Below the pieces are notes generated by a model, which saw nothing but the letters and a program-made list of their open reading frames with translations, made no database searches and was not told the origin of the DNA. This document shows positions 43,234 to 52,656 of a stretch of DNA of 64,000 bases, in pieces. Within the stretch, counting starts at the first letter, position 1. Each line of letters begins with the position of its first letter. Source of the DNA: DATAOG01 sp963840925 (GTDB taxonomy: Bacteria; Pseudomonadota; Alphaproteobacteria; Geminicoccales; Geminicoccaceae); assembly GCA_963840925.1 (NCBI GenBank), contig CAWJAY010000004.1, forward strand, positions 53,427-117,426, in the 5' to 3' direction. Made by a program: the position numbers and the translations under genes.

Positions 43234-43725
43234 CTACTGCTGCTTTTCGCGGAAGGTCTGGTGGCAGCCGCCGCAGCCTTGCTTGCCGAACGTGCCGAGT
43301 GCTGCGCCGATCGCCGCCATGTCGCCGCCCTGCGCGACCTGGGCGAATTTGGCGCTCTCCTCCTCGAACTTCTGCGCCGCCTGCTCGAACTCCGCCCACT
43401 TCTCCCAGATTGCCGGCAGGGCCGCGGATTTTTCCGCGGTCTCGCCCTTGGCGGTGCCCTTGGGGAACAGATGCTCGAGGTTGGCGGTCAGGAGCTTGCC
43501 CTGCGCGGCCAGCGCCTGCGCGTGCGATGCGATCTCGTCGCTGAGGCTGACCTCGCCCTTGATGACCGAGGCGATCATCGAGATGTGCGCGCCGTTGGCG
43601 GCCATGAAGGCCTTGCGGTATTTGACCAGGTTGACCGGCTCGTCGGCGGCCAGGGCAGCCGCGGCGCAAAACCCAGTCGCGAGCGCGAGAGTGGCGGCAA
43701 AGATCCGGCCGATGGAAAGCAGCAT
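43234..43725 (-). CDS. Cytochrome c' (class II cytochrome c)
   Basis: 163 residues from ATG 43725, with GGGAGGA upstream. Signal peptide (residues 1-26, ending ALAADEP), then a four-helix bundle and the C-terminal heme site C151-G-G-C154-H155, placed last as in all class II cytochromes. FMAANGAHISMIASVIKGE near residue 45 matches helix A. It is periplasmic, with a five-coordinate heme that binds NO or CO; the usual proposed role is NO protection. It stands alone here. Confidence 0.9.
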   Translation of the reverse strand: MLLSIGRIFAATLALATGFCAAAALAADEPVNLVKYRKAFMAANGAHISMIASVIKGEVSLSDEIASHAQALAAQGKLLTANLEHLFPKGTAKGETAEKSAALPAIWEKWAEFEQAAQKFEEESAKFAQVAQGGDMAAIGAALGTFGKQGCGGCHQTFREKQQ

Positions 43726-43971
43726 CGCTCGATCCTCCCTGTCAGGCGTGGCAGCGCCATCGTTGCAGAGTTCCGGCGTCCTGGGAACCGCATTGGTGCT
43801 CGGCTGCTAGACGGTCCGGCGGCGCGCTTTATTCCCGCGGCCAGCCCGAGACCGGCCGGCCCTGCCGGCAACCGCCGCGGCGATCGCGCAGCAGCACGTG
43901 GCGACCTCACGCATTGGTGAACCGGACGCCGAGGCGGCGCGCTAACGCGGGGCGACGCGCCGGCTCCGCCG

Positions 43972-44000
43972 TTGGCAGGGGGCGAGCCGCCATCTATACC
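43972..44000 (+). promoter_or_regulatory. Sigma70-type promoter upstream of the MDR dehydrogenase
   Basis: TTGGCA at 43972-43977 and TATACC at 43995-44000 with a 17-base spacer; the start codon follows at 44052. This is the only promoter-like pair in the 326-base gap 43726-44051, which otherwise holds nothing I can identify. Confidence 0.5.
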
Positions 44001-44051
44001 ACCGCGACGACGGTGAACGTCGGATCTGGAGCGCTGGAGCCGGAGGGCGGC

Positions 44052-45038
44052 ATGCACGCGGTGTGGTACGAGCGCAATGGTGAGGCAGCCGATGTCCTGG
44101 AGTACGGCGAGCTGGAGAGGCCCTCGCCCGAGCCGGGCGAGGTCCTGGTCCGTCTGATGAGCTCCGGCATCAACCCGATCGACGTCAAGCGGCGCCGCGG
44201 CGCCCGCGGTCAGGTGATCAAGGACCCGCTGGTGATCCCGGGCTTCGATGGCGCCGGCGTGATCGAGGCGGCCGGCCCAGGGGTCGAGCCCGGCCGGGTC
44301 GGCGAGCGGGTCTGGGTCTACGAGGCGCAGTGGCAGCGGCCGCGCGGCACCGCGGCCGAGTTCGTGACCGTGCCGGCCGCGCGCGCGGCCCGCCTGCCCG
44401 ATCGGACCGGCTTCGTCGAGGGCGCCTGCCTTGGCATTCCGGCGCTGACCGCGCATCGGGCGGTGTTCGCGGATGGCCCGGTCTTGGGCCAGACCGTGCT
44501 GGTGACCGGCGGTGCCGGGGCGGTCGGCTCGTATGCGATCCAGTTCGCCAAGCTCGGCGGGGCGCGCGTGTTGACCACGGTCAGCAGCGACCAGAAGGCC
44601 GAAATCGCGGCCGATGCCGGCGCCGACTACGTATTCAACTACAAGGCCGAGAACGTCGTCCAGCGAATCGCCGATCTACCCGAGGGCGGCGGGGTCGATC
44701 GGATCGTCGAGGTCGAGTTCGGCGGCAATCTGCCCCAGAGCCTCGAGATCCTGAAGCCGAATGGGGTGATCGCTGCCTACGCCTCGGATGCTCTGATGGA
44801 GCCGAAGGTGCCGTTCTACGGGCTCGCCTACCGCAGTGCCGCGATCCGCTTCGTGCTGGTGTTCATGATGCCAGAGACCGCCAAGCAGCAGGCGGTCGGC
44901 GACATCACGCGCTGGCTCGAGGCCGGCGAGCTGCGCAACTACGTCGCCAAGCGCCTGCCGCTCGCCGACGCGGCCGCGGCCCATGAGGCGATGGAGCGGG
45001 GCGCGCTCGGCAACCTGGTGCTCGACATCGGGTCCTGA
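44052..45038 (+). CDS. Zinc-free MDR quinone oxidoreductase-like dehydrogenase
   Basis: 328 residues from ATG 44052 (MHAVWYERNGEAADVLEYGE). Medium-chain dehydrogenase/reductase fold: VLVRLMSSGINPIDVKRRRG, FDGAGVIEAAGPGVEPGRVG, and the NADPH-binding TVLVTGGAGAVGSYAIQFAKLGG. No structural-zinc cysteine cluster, so it belongs with QOR/crotonase-type quinone or enal reductases. ALTAHRAVFADG near residue 135 is the standard MDR hinge. Cytosolic; substrate unknown. Confidence 0.87.
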   Translation: MHAVWYERNGEAADVLEYGELERPSPEPGEVLVRLMSSGINPIDVKRRRGARGQVIKDPLVIPGFDGAGVIEAAGPGVEPGRVGERVWVYEAQWQRPRGTAAEFVTVPAARAARLPDRTGFVEGACLGIPALTAHRAVFADGPVLGQTVLVTGGAGAVGSYAIQFAKLGGARVLTTVSSDQKAEIAADAGADYVFNYKAENVVQRIADLPEGGGVDRIVEVEFGGNLPQSLEILKPNGVIAAYASDALMEPKVPFYGLAYRSAAIRFVLVFMMPETAKQQAVGDITRWLEAGELRNYVAKRLPLADAAAAHEAMERGALGNLVLDIGS

Positions 45039-45040
45039 GG

Positions 45041-45457
45041 CTAACGGCCGCCAGGGTCGAGCAGCGTCGGCCCCGCCGCCTCGCGAACCCGGGCCGGCCG
45101 GCTCAGCCGGTCGAGCTGGCGCTCGAACACCGGCGTCGAGGACGCGTTCGGGTGCTGGATCGTGAACGTGCGCAGCCGCTGCTCGGCGGCGCCGAGATCC
45201 CGCTGCAGCTGCTTCTGCTCGATGGGCCGGGCGGAGCGCCGGAGCACCCGGCTCTCGGTCGTGTCCAGCTGGTGCTCGATGATCCGCTCCTGGTCCCCGA
45301 CATCCCGGAACGAGGTGGCCCCGAACGAGGTAGCCCCGAAAGGAGGCGCGCCCGAGAACCTCGTGACCCGCTCCCGGGATTCGAGGTCCGCGGCCAAGCC
45401 GGCCGGGATCAGCAACAGGAGCGCGCCGGCAGCCAGCGCGGCGGGCATTAGCGGCAT
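45041..45457 (-). CDS. Secreted small hypothetical protein with a short tandem repeat
   Basis: 138 residues. Signal peptide (MPLMPAALAAGALLLLIPAGLAA). The mature part has a duplicated pentapeptide FGATS-FGATS, from a 15-base direct repeat near 45305-45340, then a charged helical region IIEHQLDTTESRVLRRSARP. No family recognised. It lies three bases from the convergent dehydrogenase stop and 84 bases downstream of the anti-sigma gene, so it may belong to the sigma operon. Confidence 0.6.
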   Translation of the reverse strand: MPLMPAALAAGALLLLIPAGLAADLESRERVTRFSGAPPFGATSFGATSFRDVGDQERIIEHQLDTTESRVLRRSARPIEQKQLQRDLGAAEQRLRTFTIQHPNASSTPVFERQLDRLSRPARVREAAGPTLLDPGGR

Positions 45458-45541
45458 GACGGACCCTCAGACGACATCCTGCTCTGAACTCATGGGGTCG
45501 CGGCGGGTCGATTTCCACCGCCTCCGATGCCCGCGAAGCGC

Positions 45542-46321
45542 TCAGGAATTGAGCGCCTGGTAGGCGAGATGGCCGAGGCGGAGCAGCTCGTCCTGCGGCA
45601 ATTCGCCGAGCAGCGCCCAGGCGGTGTCGGGCTCGCGCCAATGCAGCGCGGTGAGCTTGCCGTCATGGACGATCCGAAAGGCGGTCTCGCCGGGCTCGGT
45701 CGCGGCCCGGGCATAGAGCGTCAGGCGCCGGCCGCTGGCGTCCTGGTACATCAACTGCGCCGCCGGCCCGGTGCTCGCCGGCAGCAGCCGGCCGCCGATC
45801 AGCTCGAAGCCCTCGGCGCTGAGGTCGGGCGCGGTCAGCGGCCGGCCGAGCCGGTGCGAGAGCCAGGTCACCAGATGCGCCGCCTCGCCGGCGCCGACCT
45901 CGACCGGATGGCGGACCTCGACCGCATAGACCAGATGGGCGGCCATCGCGTCGGCAACGAAGCTTTGGGCCTGCGCGCTGACCGGCCGCAGCCGCTCGTG
46001 CAGCCACCAGCCCGAGCCGGCGCCGCCGGCGAGCAGCAGCAGCGCGGCGGCAGCGGCGGCGAGCCGGCGCCAGCGGGACGGCCGGCGACCGGCCGCGGGT
46101 CGAGGTGCTGCCGCGAGCGGCGCGGGCAGCGGTCGGTCAAGCAGCGGGCCATAGACGCGCGCGATCAGCGCAGCGTGCTGCCGGTAGCTGCGGGCGCGCG
46201 CGCCCTCCTCGGGATGGCTGGCGAGGAATCCCAGGACCGCGGCGCAGCGCTCGGCCTCGAGCTCGCCATCCAGATGGGCGTGCAGCTCGGCCTCGCTGAT
46301 CCAGTCGCCGGCGCCGGTCAC
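45542..46321 (-). CDS. Membrane-bound anti-sigma factor (putative)
   Basis: 259 residues from ATG 46321, overlapping the sigma gene stop by four bases. N-terminal cytoplasmic part (SEAELHAHLDGELEAERCAAVLGFL) looks like an anti-sigma domain but has a single Cys, so the HxxxCxxC zinc site is lost. One membrane helix near residues 85-107 (RLAAAAAALLLLAGGAGSGWW) and a periplasmic C-terminal domain of about 150 residues. It probably holds its partner sigma factor inactive until an envelope signal arrives. Confidence 0.83.
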   Translation of the reverse strand: MTGAGDWISEAELHAHLDGELEAERCAAVLGFLASHPEEGARARSYRQHAALIARVYGPLLDRPLPAPLAAAPRPAAGRRPSRWRRLAAAAAALLLLAGGAGSGWWLHERLRPVSAQAQSFVADAMAAHLVYAVEVRHPVEVGAGEAAHLVTWLSHRLGRPLTAPDLSAEGFELIGGRLLPASTGPAAQLMYQDASGRRLTLYARAATEPGETAFRIVHDGKLTALHWREPDTAWALLGELPQDELLRLGHLAYQALNS

Positions 46322-46845
46322 CGGACCCTCCGCAGCATCTGGTCGTCGCCGCCTTCGAGCGCGATCCGCAGGCGCTCGCGGGCGCGCGCCAGCCGCGACA
46401 TCACGGTGCCGATCGGCACCTCGAGCAGCGCCGCGATCTCGCGGTAGGTCAGGCCCTCGAGGCTGACCAGCAGCAGAACTTGCCGATGGTCCTCGGACAG
46501 CGAGGCCATCGCGCGGGCGAAGTCGCGGATCTGGTTGCGATCCTCAGGCGGGGCGCTGAGTGCCAGATCGTCGGCCAGCGTATCGAGGCCGATCGTGGCG
46601 CCCCGGCGGCGGGCGCGGCGCAGGTTGCTGAGGTGCAGATTGTGCAGAATCGCGAACAGCCAGCCCCCCAGGCGCTCGGGGTCCTGGAGCGTCGCCTGCT
46701 GCCGGAGCGCCCGCTCGACGCAGTCCTGGACCAGGTCGTCGGCATCCGCGCCATTGTGCAGCCAGGCCGTAGCGTAGCGGCGCAGGCGCGGGATGTGCCC
46801 GATCACGCGGGCGGCAAAGCGCGGGTCCGGTCCCGAACCCGGCAT
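46318..46845 (-). CDS. ECF RNA polymerase sigma factor
   Basis: 175 residues. Region 2 has ADADDLVQDCVERALRQ and GGWLFAILHNLHLSNLRR; region 4 is LEGLTYREIAALLEVPIGTVMSRLARARERL, the -35 recognising helix-turn-helix. No region 3 or C-terminal extension. It directs transcription of a small stress regulon, probably including its own operon, and is coupled to the anti-sigma gene. The identity of the regulon cannot be read from the window. Confidence 0.9.
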   Translation of the reverse strand: MPGSGPDPRFAARVIGHIPRLRRYATAWLHNGADADDLVQDCVERALRQQATLQDPERLGGWLFAILHNLHLSNLRRARRRGATIGLDTLADDLALSAPPEDRNQIRDFARAMASLSEDHRQVLLLVSLEGLTYREIAALLEVPIGTVMSRLARARERLRIALEGGDDQMLRRVR

Positions 46846-47052
46846 CGCTGCAGCGCCGAGGCCCGCGCCGCTCCGATCAGGCTTCCGCCCAGCCGACGGG
46901 CGCGGTCGGCAGGACGAGGGCGGATGGGATCATGGTCGGAGGCTCCCGGATCCGTGGTCGCTGACTGCAGAGGAGACGCGCGCGGCCGCAGCTTATTCCG
47001 CGACCGCTGGCGAGCGCCAGCCGCCCAGGGTAGCGGAGACCCTGCGATCGGA

Positions 47053-47520
47053 TCAGCGGTAGAAAATGTGGCGGCCGATCTGCACCGTGCGCTGGCGCGG
47101 CCGCCCCCAGGGGGTCGAGATCGTCTCGCTGTGGAAGAACAAGGCGCCCCGGGTCGGATCGCGCGGCCGATCGGCCAGGATGGCCTTGGCGAGATGCTGG
47201 GCCAGGTCCCAGGCCGGGGCCTCGGTCGGCTGGTCGCTTCTGCCGTCGCACCACCAGGAGAACTGGCAAGGCGCCTGCTCGCCGCCCTGCTGAACCACCG
47301 CGCAGACGGTGGCCGGGAACTTCGGGTGCGCGACCCGATTGAGCACCACCGCGGCGACCGCGCCCATGCCCTCGGCGCCCTCGGTCTTGGCTTCCCAGTA
47401 CATCGCGAGCGCCAGGCAACCGATCGCCTGGCTGCGGGCCTCGGCCGCCGCCGTGGCGCAGCCGAGGCAAAGCGCGCAGAGGGCGATCAGCAGGGCGGCG
47501 CTGGTGCGGAACAGGGTCAT
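47053..47520 (-). CDS. SleB-type cell wall hydrolase
   Basis: 155 residues from ATG 47520; upstream codons lack similarity. Signal peptide with Cys (MTLFRTSAALLIALCALCLGCATAAAEA), possibly a lipoprotein. Hydrolase_2 domain: CLALAMYWEAKTEGAEGMGAVAAVVLNRV, then CAVVQQGG and CQFSWWCDG, ending GALFFHSETISTPWGRPRQ and IGRHIFYR. In Bacilli SleB germinates spores; in Proteobacteria such proteins are general peptidoglycan lytic enzymes. The 5' side is AT-rich (47560-47660), a likely promoter area. Confidence 0.87.
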   Translation of the reverse strand: MTLFRTSAALLIALCALCLGCATAAAEARSQAIGCLALAMYWEAKTEGAEGMGAVAAVVLNRVAHPKFPATVCAVVQQGGEQAPCQFSWWCDGRSDQPTEAPAWDLAQHLAKAILADRPRDPTRGALFFHSETISTPWGRPRQRTVQIGRHIFYR

Positions 47521-47929
47521 CGGTGCATCCCCTGGCCGTGGTGATCTGGCCAGGATAGTCATGCCAATGTAAAAGAACTGTTTCCCGAGTCTATCAATCA
47601 ATGATCCAATTGTATGCTACCAGTATAAATAATTATCTTTAGATAAACGGTTAAAACAACTCACAGCCCAATCGAGCATTCCCTTCGGCATCTCACGGGG
47701 TACTCGTCAACGGCTGGACGGCGGCGCTTTGCAGCAACGGCGATGACTACGAAGCCGGCATCGATCAGATCCGCCCGGCCTGCCCCAGATCGGGCTGCAG
47801 CCCGCCCGCTGGGGGCACCTCCCGGTCCGGGCGGTTGAACTCTCGCGCCGGCGGCGCTAAGTCGGGCCGACTGCCGCGGTCGTCACGCTCGGCGTTCCGG
47901 GCGGCAGTCGCCGGCAGCGGAGCCCGACC
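47521..47929 (-). other. AT-rich intergenic region between divergent genes
   Basis: Separates SleB (minus) and glutathione reductase (plus). 47560-47660 is markedly AT-rich for this genome and likely carries promoters, though no pair is good enough to name. 47700-47929 shows an open frame with no recognisable product. Confidence 0.45.
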
Positions 47930-49309
47930 TTGGCGGATTTTGACCTGTTCGTGATCGGAGCTGGCTCGGGCGGCGTCTCCTGTGCCCGCCGGGCCGCGTC
48001 CCATGGTGCCCGGGTGGCGATCTGCGAGCACAGCCGGGTCGGCGGCACCTGCGTGATCCGAGGCTGCATCCCCAAGAAGCTGATGCGCTACGGCGCCATG
48101 TTCGCCGAGCATTTCAGCGCGTCGAAGGGCTACGGCTGGCGGCCCGGCACGCCGCCGCTCGACTGGCCAGCCCTGATCGCGGCCCGCGACCGCGAGATCG
48201 ATCGCCTGAACGGCATCTACATCAGCATGCTGAAGAGCGCCGGCGCCGAGCTGATGGGCGGGCGCGGCCGGCTGGTCGATGCGCACCGGGTCGAGGTCGA
48301 GGGCGAGGTCCACTTCGCCCAGCATATCGTGATTGCGGTCGGCGGCCGCCCGAGCCTGCCCGAGCTGCCCGGCATCGAGCACGCGATCACCTCCGACGAC
48401 GTGCTCGAGCGCCTGGGCAGCAAGCCCGAGCGTCTGGCGGTGATCGGCGCCGGCTACATCGGCCTTGAGCTCGCGAGCATCCTGCAAGGGCTCGGCGTCG
48501 CGACCACGCTGATCCTCCGGCGCGATCTGCCGCTGCGCGGCTTCGACTTCGACGTCCGCAAGGCGCTCGCCGAGCAGCTCCAGGCGCGCGGCCTCGAGCT
48601 CCGCCCGGCGACCACGGTCAGCGCGCTCGAGCGCGGCGCGAGCGGCATCCGCCTGCAGACCTCCGCCGGCCCGCTCGAGTTCGACGCCGTCCTCTACGCC
48701 ACCGGCCGCGCCCCCTTGCCCCACACCCAAGGCCTCGGCCTCGAGGAGCTGGGGGTCGCCATAGACGACAGCGGCGCGGTCCGGGTCGACCGCAGCTATC
48801 GGAGCAGCGTGCCCCAGATTTATGCGATCGGCGACTGCAGCGACCACGCCGGCGCCGGGCTCGATCCCGGCGGCTTCGATCTGACCCCGGTCGCGATCGC
48901 CGAGGGGCGCGCGATCGCCGAGGCCCTGTTCAACGCCAACCCGAGGCAGGTCCGCTACGACACGATCCCGACCGCGGTGTTCAGCCTGCCCGAGGCGGCG
49001 GCGGTCGGGCTGACCGAGGAGCTGGCGCGCGAGCGGGGCCACGACGTCCAGGTCTTCAGGACCAGCTTCCGGCCGCTGCTGCACACTTTGACGGCCGAGC
49101 CGGTTCGGACCATGATGAAACTGGTGGTCGACCGGGCGAGCGATCGCGTGCTCGGCTGCCACATGGTCGGCGACGACGGCGCCGAGATCATCCAGTGCCT
49201 CGCGGTCGCGCTGACCGCGGGCGCGACCAAGGCCGAGTTCGACGCGACCGTGGGCCTGCACCCGAGCGCGGCGGAAGAGTTCGTGACCATGCACCAGGCA
49301 ACGGCGTGA
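47930..49309 (+). CDS. gor: Glutathione-disulfide reductase
   Basis: 459 residues from TTG 47930 (ADFDLFVIGAGSGGVSCARRAA). FAD motif GAGSGG at residues 10-15, redox disulfide Cys41 and Cys46 in GGTCVIRGCIPKK, NADPH-binding LAVIGAGYIGLELASILQGLG, second FAD motif IYAIGDC, and the C-terminal active-site HPSAAEEFVTM with the His-Glu pair. VIRGCIPKKLM is the Gor-type signature rather than lipoamide or mercuric reductase. It keeps glutathione reduced in the cytosol. Thirty bases separate it from the DAHP synthase gene. Confidence 0.9.
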   Translation: MADFDLFVIGAGSGGVSCARRAASHGARVAICEHSRVGGTCVIRGCIPKKLMRYGAMFAEHFSASKGYGWRPGTPPLDWPALIAARDREIDRLNGIYISMLKSAGAELMGGRGRLVDAHRVEVEGEVHFAQHIVIAVGGRPSLPELPGIEHAITSDDVLERLGSKPERLAVIGAGYIGLELASILQGLGVATTLILRRDLPLRGFDFDVRKALAEQLQARGLELRPATTVSALERGASGIRLQTSAGPLEFDAVLYATGRAPLPHTQGLGLEELGVAIDDSGAVRVDRSYRSSVPQIYAIGDCSDHAGAGLDPGGFDLTPVAIAEGRAIAEALFNANPRQVRYDTIPTAVFSLPEAAAVGLTEELARERGHDVQVFRTSFRPLLHTLTAEPVRTMMKLVVDRASDRVLGCHMVGDDGAEIIQCLAVALTAGATKAEFDATVGLHPSAAEEFVTMHQATA

Positions 49310-49338
49310 GCCACGCCCAACGATAAGGGGACGCCATC

Positions 49339-50715
49339 ATGGCGCAGACCTGGACGCCGTCGAGCTGGCGCGCCAAGCCCGCCCGGCAGCTGCCCGAATA
49401 TCCGGATGGCGAAGCGCTGGCGCGGGTCGAGGCGCAGCTGTCGCGCTATCCGCCGCTGGTGTTCGCGGGCGAGGCGCGCAACCTCAAGGCGCAGCTGGCC
49501 GAGGTCGCCGCCGGCCGGGCGTTCCTGCTCCAGGGCGGCGACTGCGCCGAGTCGTTTGCCGAATTCCACCCCGACAACATCCGCGACACACTGCGCGTGT
49601 TCCTGCAGATGGCGGTCGTACTGACCTATGGCGCGGCGATGCCGGTGGTCAAGGTCGGGCGGGTCGCCGGCCAGTTCGCCAAGCCCCGCTCGGCGCCGAC
49701 CGAGCGCCAGGGCGAGCTCGAGCTGCCGAGCTACCGGGGCGACATCGTCAACGCGCTCGAGTTCGACCAGGCCGGCCGGCTGCCCGACCCGGCGCGCCAG
49801 ATCCAGGCCTATGCCCAGGCGGCGGCGACGCTGAACCTGCTGCGCGCGTTCACCGATGGCGGCTATGCGGCGCTGACCCGGGTGCACAGCTGGATGCTGG
49901 GCTTCGTCGACCGCTCGCCCGAGGGCCAGCGCTACCGTGATCTGGCCGACCGGATCACCGAGGCCTTGGCCTTCATGGAAGCCTGCGGGGTCACCGACGC
50001 GACCACGCCCGAGATCAAGCGGACCACGCTCTACACCTCGCACGAGGCGCTGCTGCTCGGGTTCGAGCAGGCGATGACCCGGATCAATTCGACCTCCGGC
50101 CTTTGGTACGACACCGCCGCCCATCTGGTCTGGGTCGGCGAGCGCACCCGCCAGCCGGACGGCGCCCACGTCGAGTTCTGCCGCGGGCTGGCCAACCCGA
50201 TCGGGCTCAAGGCCGGGCCGGGCATCAGCCCGGACGAGCTGTTGACGCTCTGCGAGCGCCTCGATCCGGCCAACGAGCCCGGCCGCCTGACCGTGATCGT
50301 GCGCATGGGCCATGAGCAGGTCGAGCGCCGGCTGCCGGCGCTGGTGCGCGCGATCCAGCGGGAGGGCCGGCACATCGTCTGGGCCTGCGATCCGATGCAC
50401 GGCAACACGATCAAGTCGAGCAGCGGCTACAAGACCCGGCCGTTCGACCGCATCCTGGCCGAGGTCCGGGGCTTCTTCGCGGTCCACAAGGCGCTCGGCA
50501 GCCATGCCGGCGGCGTCCACGTCGAGATGACCGGCCAGGAGGTCACCGAGTGCACCGGCGGCGCCCAGGCGATCACCGACGAGGGCCTACGCGACCGCTA
50601 TCATACCCACTGCGATCCGCGCCTGAACGCCTCGCAGAGCCTGGAGCTCGCGTTCCTGATCGCCGAGGCGCTCAAGGAGGAGCGCCAAGCGCTGCGCGCC
50701 GCGGCCGCGCAATAA
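49339..50715 (+). CDS. Class II 3-deoxy-7-phosphoheptulonate (DAHP) synthase
   Basis: 458 residues from ATG 49339. Plant/actinobacterial type II enzyme: GRAFLLQGGDCAESFAEF, VVKVGRVAGQFAKPRS, LTRVHSWMLGFVDRS, HVEFCRGLANPIGLKAGP, and WACDPMHGNTIKSSSGYKTR carry the PEP, erythrose-4-phosphate and metal sites. First step of the shikimate pathway. Usual length. Probably co-transcribed with the glutathione reductase gene. Confidence 0.92.
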   Translation: MAQTWTPSSWRAKPARQLPEYPDGEALARVEAQLSRYPPLVFAGEARNLKAQLAEVAAGRAFLLQGGDCAESFAEFHPDNIRDTLRVFLQMAVVLTYGAAMPVVKVGRVAGQFAKPRSAPTERQGELELPSYRGDIVNALEFDQAGRLPDPARQIQAYAQAAATLNLLRAFTDGGYAALTRVHSWMLGFVDRSPEGQRYRDLADRITEALAFMEACGVTDATTPEIKRTTLYTSHEALLLGFEQAMTRINSTSGLWYDTAAHLVWVGERTRQPDGAHVEFCRGLANPIGLKAGPGISPDELLTLCERLDPANEPGRLTVIVRMGHEQVERRLPALVRAIQREGRHIVWACDPMHGNTIKSSSGYKTRPFDRILAEVRGFFAVHKALGSHAGGVHVEMTGQEVTECTGGAQAITDEGLRDRYHTHCDPRLNASQSLELAFLIAEALKEERQALRAAAAQ

Positions 50716-50794
50716 CTCCGGCCAAAGCAAAGCCGCGAACGGATCGTTAGCAAGGCCGAGCGGCCCGCCCGCGGCTCGCTTCGGTCCGGGTCGC

Positions 50795-51355
50795 CTACTC
50801 GACCGGGATCATCAGGTGCTCGTACGGCGTGCCGGGCCACATCACATAGGGCTGCGAGGTGTCCGGATCGTCCTTTTGCGACGGGTAGCCCTGCACCATG
50901 GGGCCGACGTTGAAGAGCATCACGTGGGGGCCTGTGTCGACCCACTCCTCGCCCCCCGCAGGCCCGGTCGCATGGGGATCCTCGTTGCTCGCGTCCGAGC
51001 CGCCCTGGAGCATGTAGCCGAAGCCGACCTTGCCTGGGGGCGGCGCGGTCTTGGTCATCCAGGCGTGCGCCCATTCCATGCCGTTCTGGTCGAGGCACAT
51101 CGGGTCGGTGCCCGGCGACTGCGGGTTGTCGGGCATGCAGGTGAAGTTGTTGGTGCCTTCGCGCACTGTGCGCATCTGGCCCTGCGCGTCCATGGCCATG
51201 ACCGCCGCGCCCTTCGCCACCGCCTCCGGCGCGGCGGCGGTGGAATTGGCAATCAGCTCTTCGTCGCTCATTGCCTTGTCCTGGGCGGTCGCGTCCGAGG
51301 CCGGCCAAGCCAAGAATGGCAGCAGCATTGCTGGAAGTACAAGTGCGATACGCAT
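50795..51355 (-). CDS. Secreted hypothetical protein
   Basis: 186 residues from ATG 51355, with GGGGGA just upstream; an open extension to 51565 lacks similarity. Signal peptide MRIALVLPAMLLPFLAWPASDATA. The mature part has AAVMAMDAQGQMRTVREGTN and NNFTCMPDNPQSPGTDPMCLDQNGMEW, two cysteines that may pair, and ends PYVMWPGTPYEHLMIPVE. I recall unnamed conserved proteins with this pattern in many Proteobacteria; function unknown. Likely periplasmic. Confidence 0.75.
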   Translation of the reverse strand: MRIALVLPAMLLPFLAWPASDATAQDKAMSDEELIANSTAAAPEAVAKGAAVMAMDAQGQMRTVREGTNNFTCMPDNPQSPGTDPMCLDQNGMEWAHAWMTKTAPPPGKVGFGYMLQGGSDASNEDPHATGPAGGEEWVDTGPHVMLFNVGPMVQGYPSQKDDPDTSQPYVMWPGTPYEHLMIPVE

Positions 51356-51455
51356 GATTTCCCCCGATTTGACCAAGTCGCATGTTGCTTCCGGCTCTGT
51401 CTCGGCGTCAAGTTGCACGACTTCTGCTGGTCGGCCGGCGAGCCGGTCGTGAGGG

Positions 51456-52582
51456 ATGAGCATGGCGAGTCCAGCTACGCAGCGTGCGACGCCGTCGGGC
51501 AAGCTGCGGGCGCGCGGGCTCGGCGTGCCGTTCGAGGGCGAGCCCGGCAGCAACAACGCGATCACCGACGTGCCGGGCGTCCGGGTCGGCTATGCGACGC
51601 TGATCGAGGGCGAGGGGGCGCTCGTGGTCGGTCGTGGGCCGGTGCGCACCGGCGTGACCGCGATCCTGCCGCGGCCGCCCGAACAGCTCACGTGCCGGCG
51701 TTCGCCGGCTGCTTCAGCCTGAACGGCAACGGCGAGCTGACCGGCACGCTGTGGATCGACGAATGCGGCCAGCTGAGCTGGCCGATCACGCTCACCAACA
51801 CGCATGCCTGCGGCCTCGCCCGCGACGCCACGCTCAAATGGGCGATTGACCGGCTGACCGGCCATCACCTCGACGACAGCTTCGGGCTGCCGGTCGCCGG
51901 CGAGACCTACGACGGCTGGCTGAACGACATCAATGGCTTCCACGTTCACGACCGGCATGTGTTCGCGGCCCTCGACGCGGCCGCCGGCGGACCGCTCGAG
52001 GAGGGCAGCGTCGGCGGCGGCACCGGCATGATCTGCTACGGCTTCAAGGGCGGCTCGGGGACCGCGTCGCGCCGGCTCGGCCACGACGGCCAAAGCTACG
52101 TCGCCGGCGTCTTCGTCCAGGCCAACTTCGGCCGTCGACCCGAGCTGATGATCGCCGGCCGGTGGGTCGGACGGCAGCTTGAGGCGCCGGTCCCGGCGCG
52201 ACCCGGCGCCGGCTCGATCATCGCCGTGGTCGCGACCGATGCACCGCTGCTGCCGCACCAGCTGAAACGGCTGGCGCGCCGCGTCGGCCTCGGGATCGGC
52301 CGGTCGGGCACGTTCGGCCATCACGGCTCGGGCGACATCTTCCTCGCGTTCTCGACCGCCAACGCGGCGGCGCTTGCGGCCGCGGACGCCCTGGTCGAGC
52401 TGGCCTGGATCCCGGACCGCCTGCTCGATCCGTGGTTCGAGGCGGTCGTGCAGGCGACCGACGAGACGATCATCAACAGCCTGGTCGCCAATGCCGACAT
52501 GACCGGCCGCGACGGCCATTTCGTGCCGGCGCTGCCGCACGCGGCGCTGCGCGCCCTGCTGCCTGAGCCGGCGGCCGGCTAG
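51456..52582 (+). CDS. P1 family peptidase (DmpA-like), frameshifted
   Basis: Starts at ATG 51456 or 51462. RARGLGVPFEGEPGSNNAITDVPGVRVGYATL is the standard P1 opening. The frame breaks near 51690 and resumes as HVPAFAGCFSLNGNGELTG, running to 52582. The self-cleavage site of this Ntn-hydrolase-type family is visible as PGAG|SIIAVVATDAPL near residue 250, and GGGTGMICYGFKGG precedes it. Family members are D-stereospecific or beta-aminopeptidases made as a precursor that splits itself. All key regions remain, so a sequence error is as likely as a true pseudogene. Confidence 0.8.
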
Positions 52583-52656
52583 CCGTTGGGCCGCTTGCCT
52601 TGGCGGCGCCAAAAGTGCCTAATCGGAGCAGTCCGGCAGGCGAAGGAGATCCGGGG

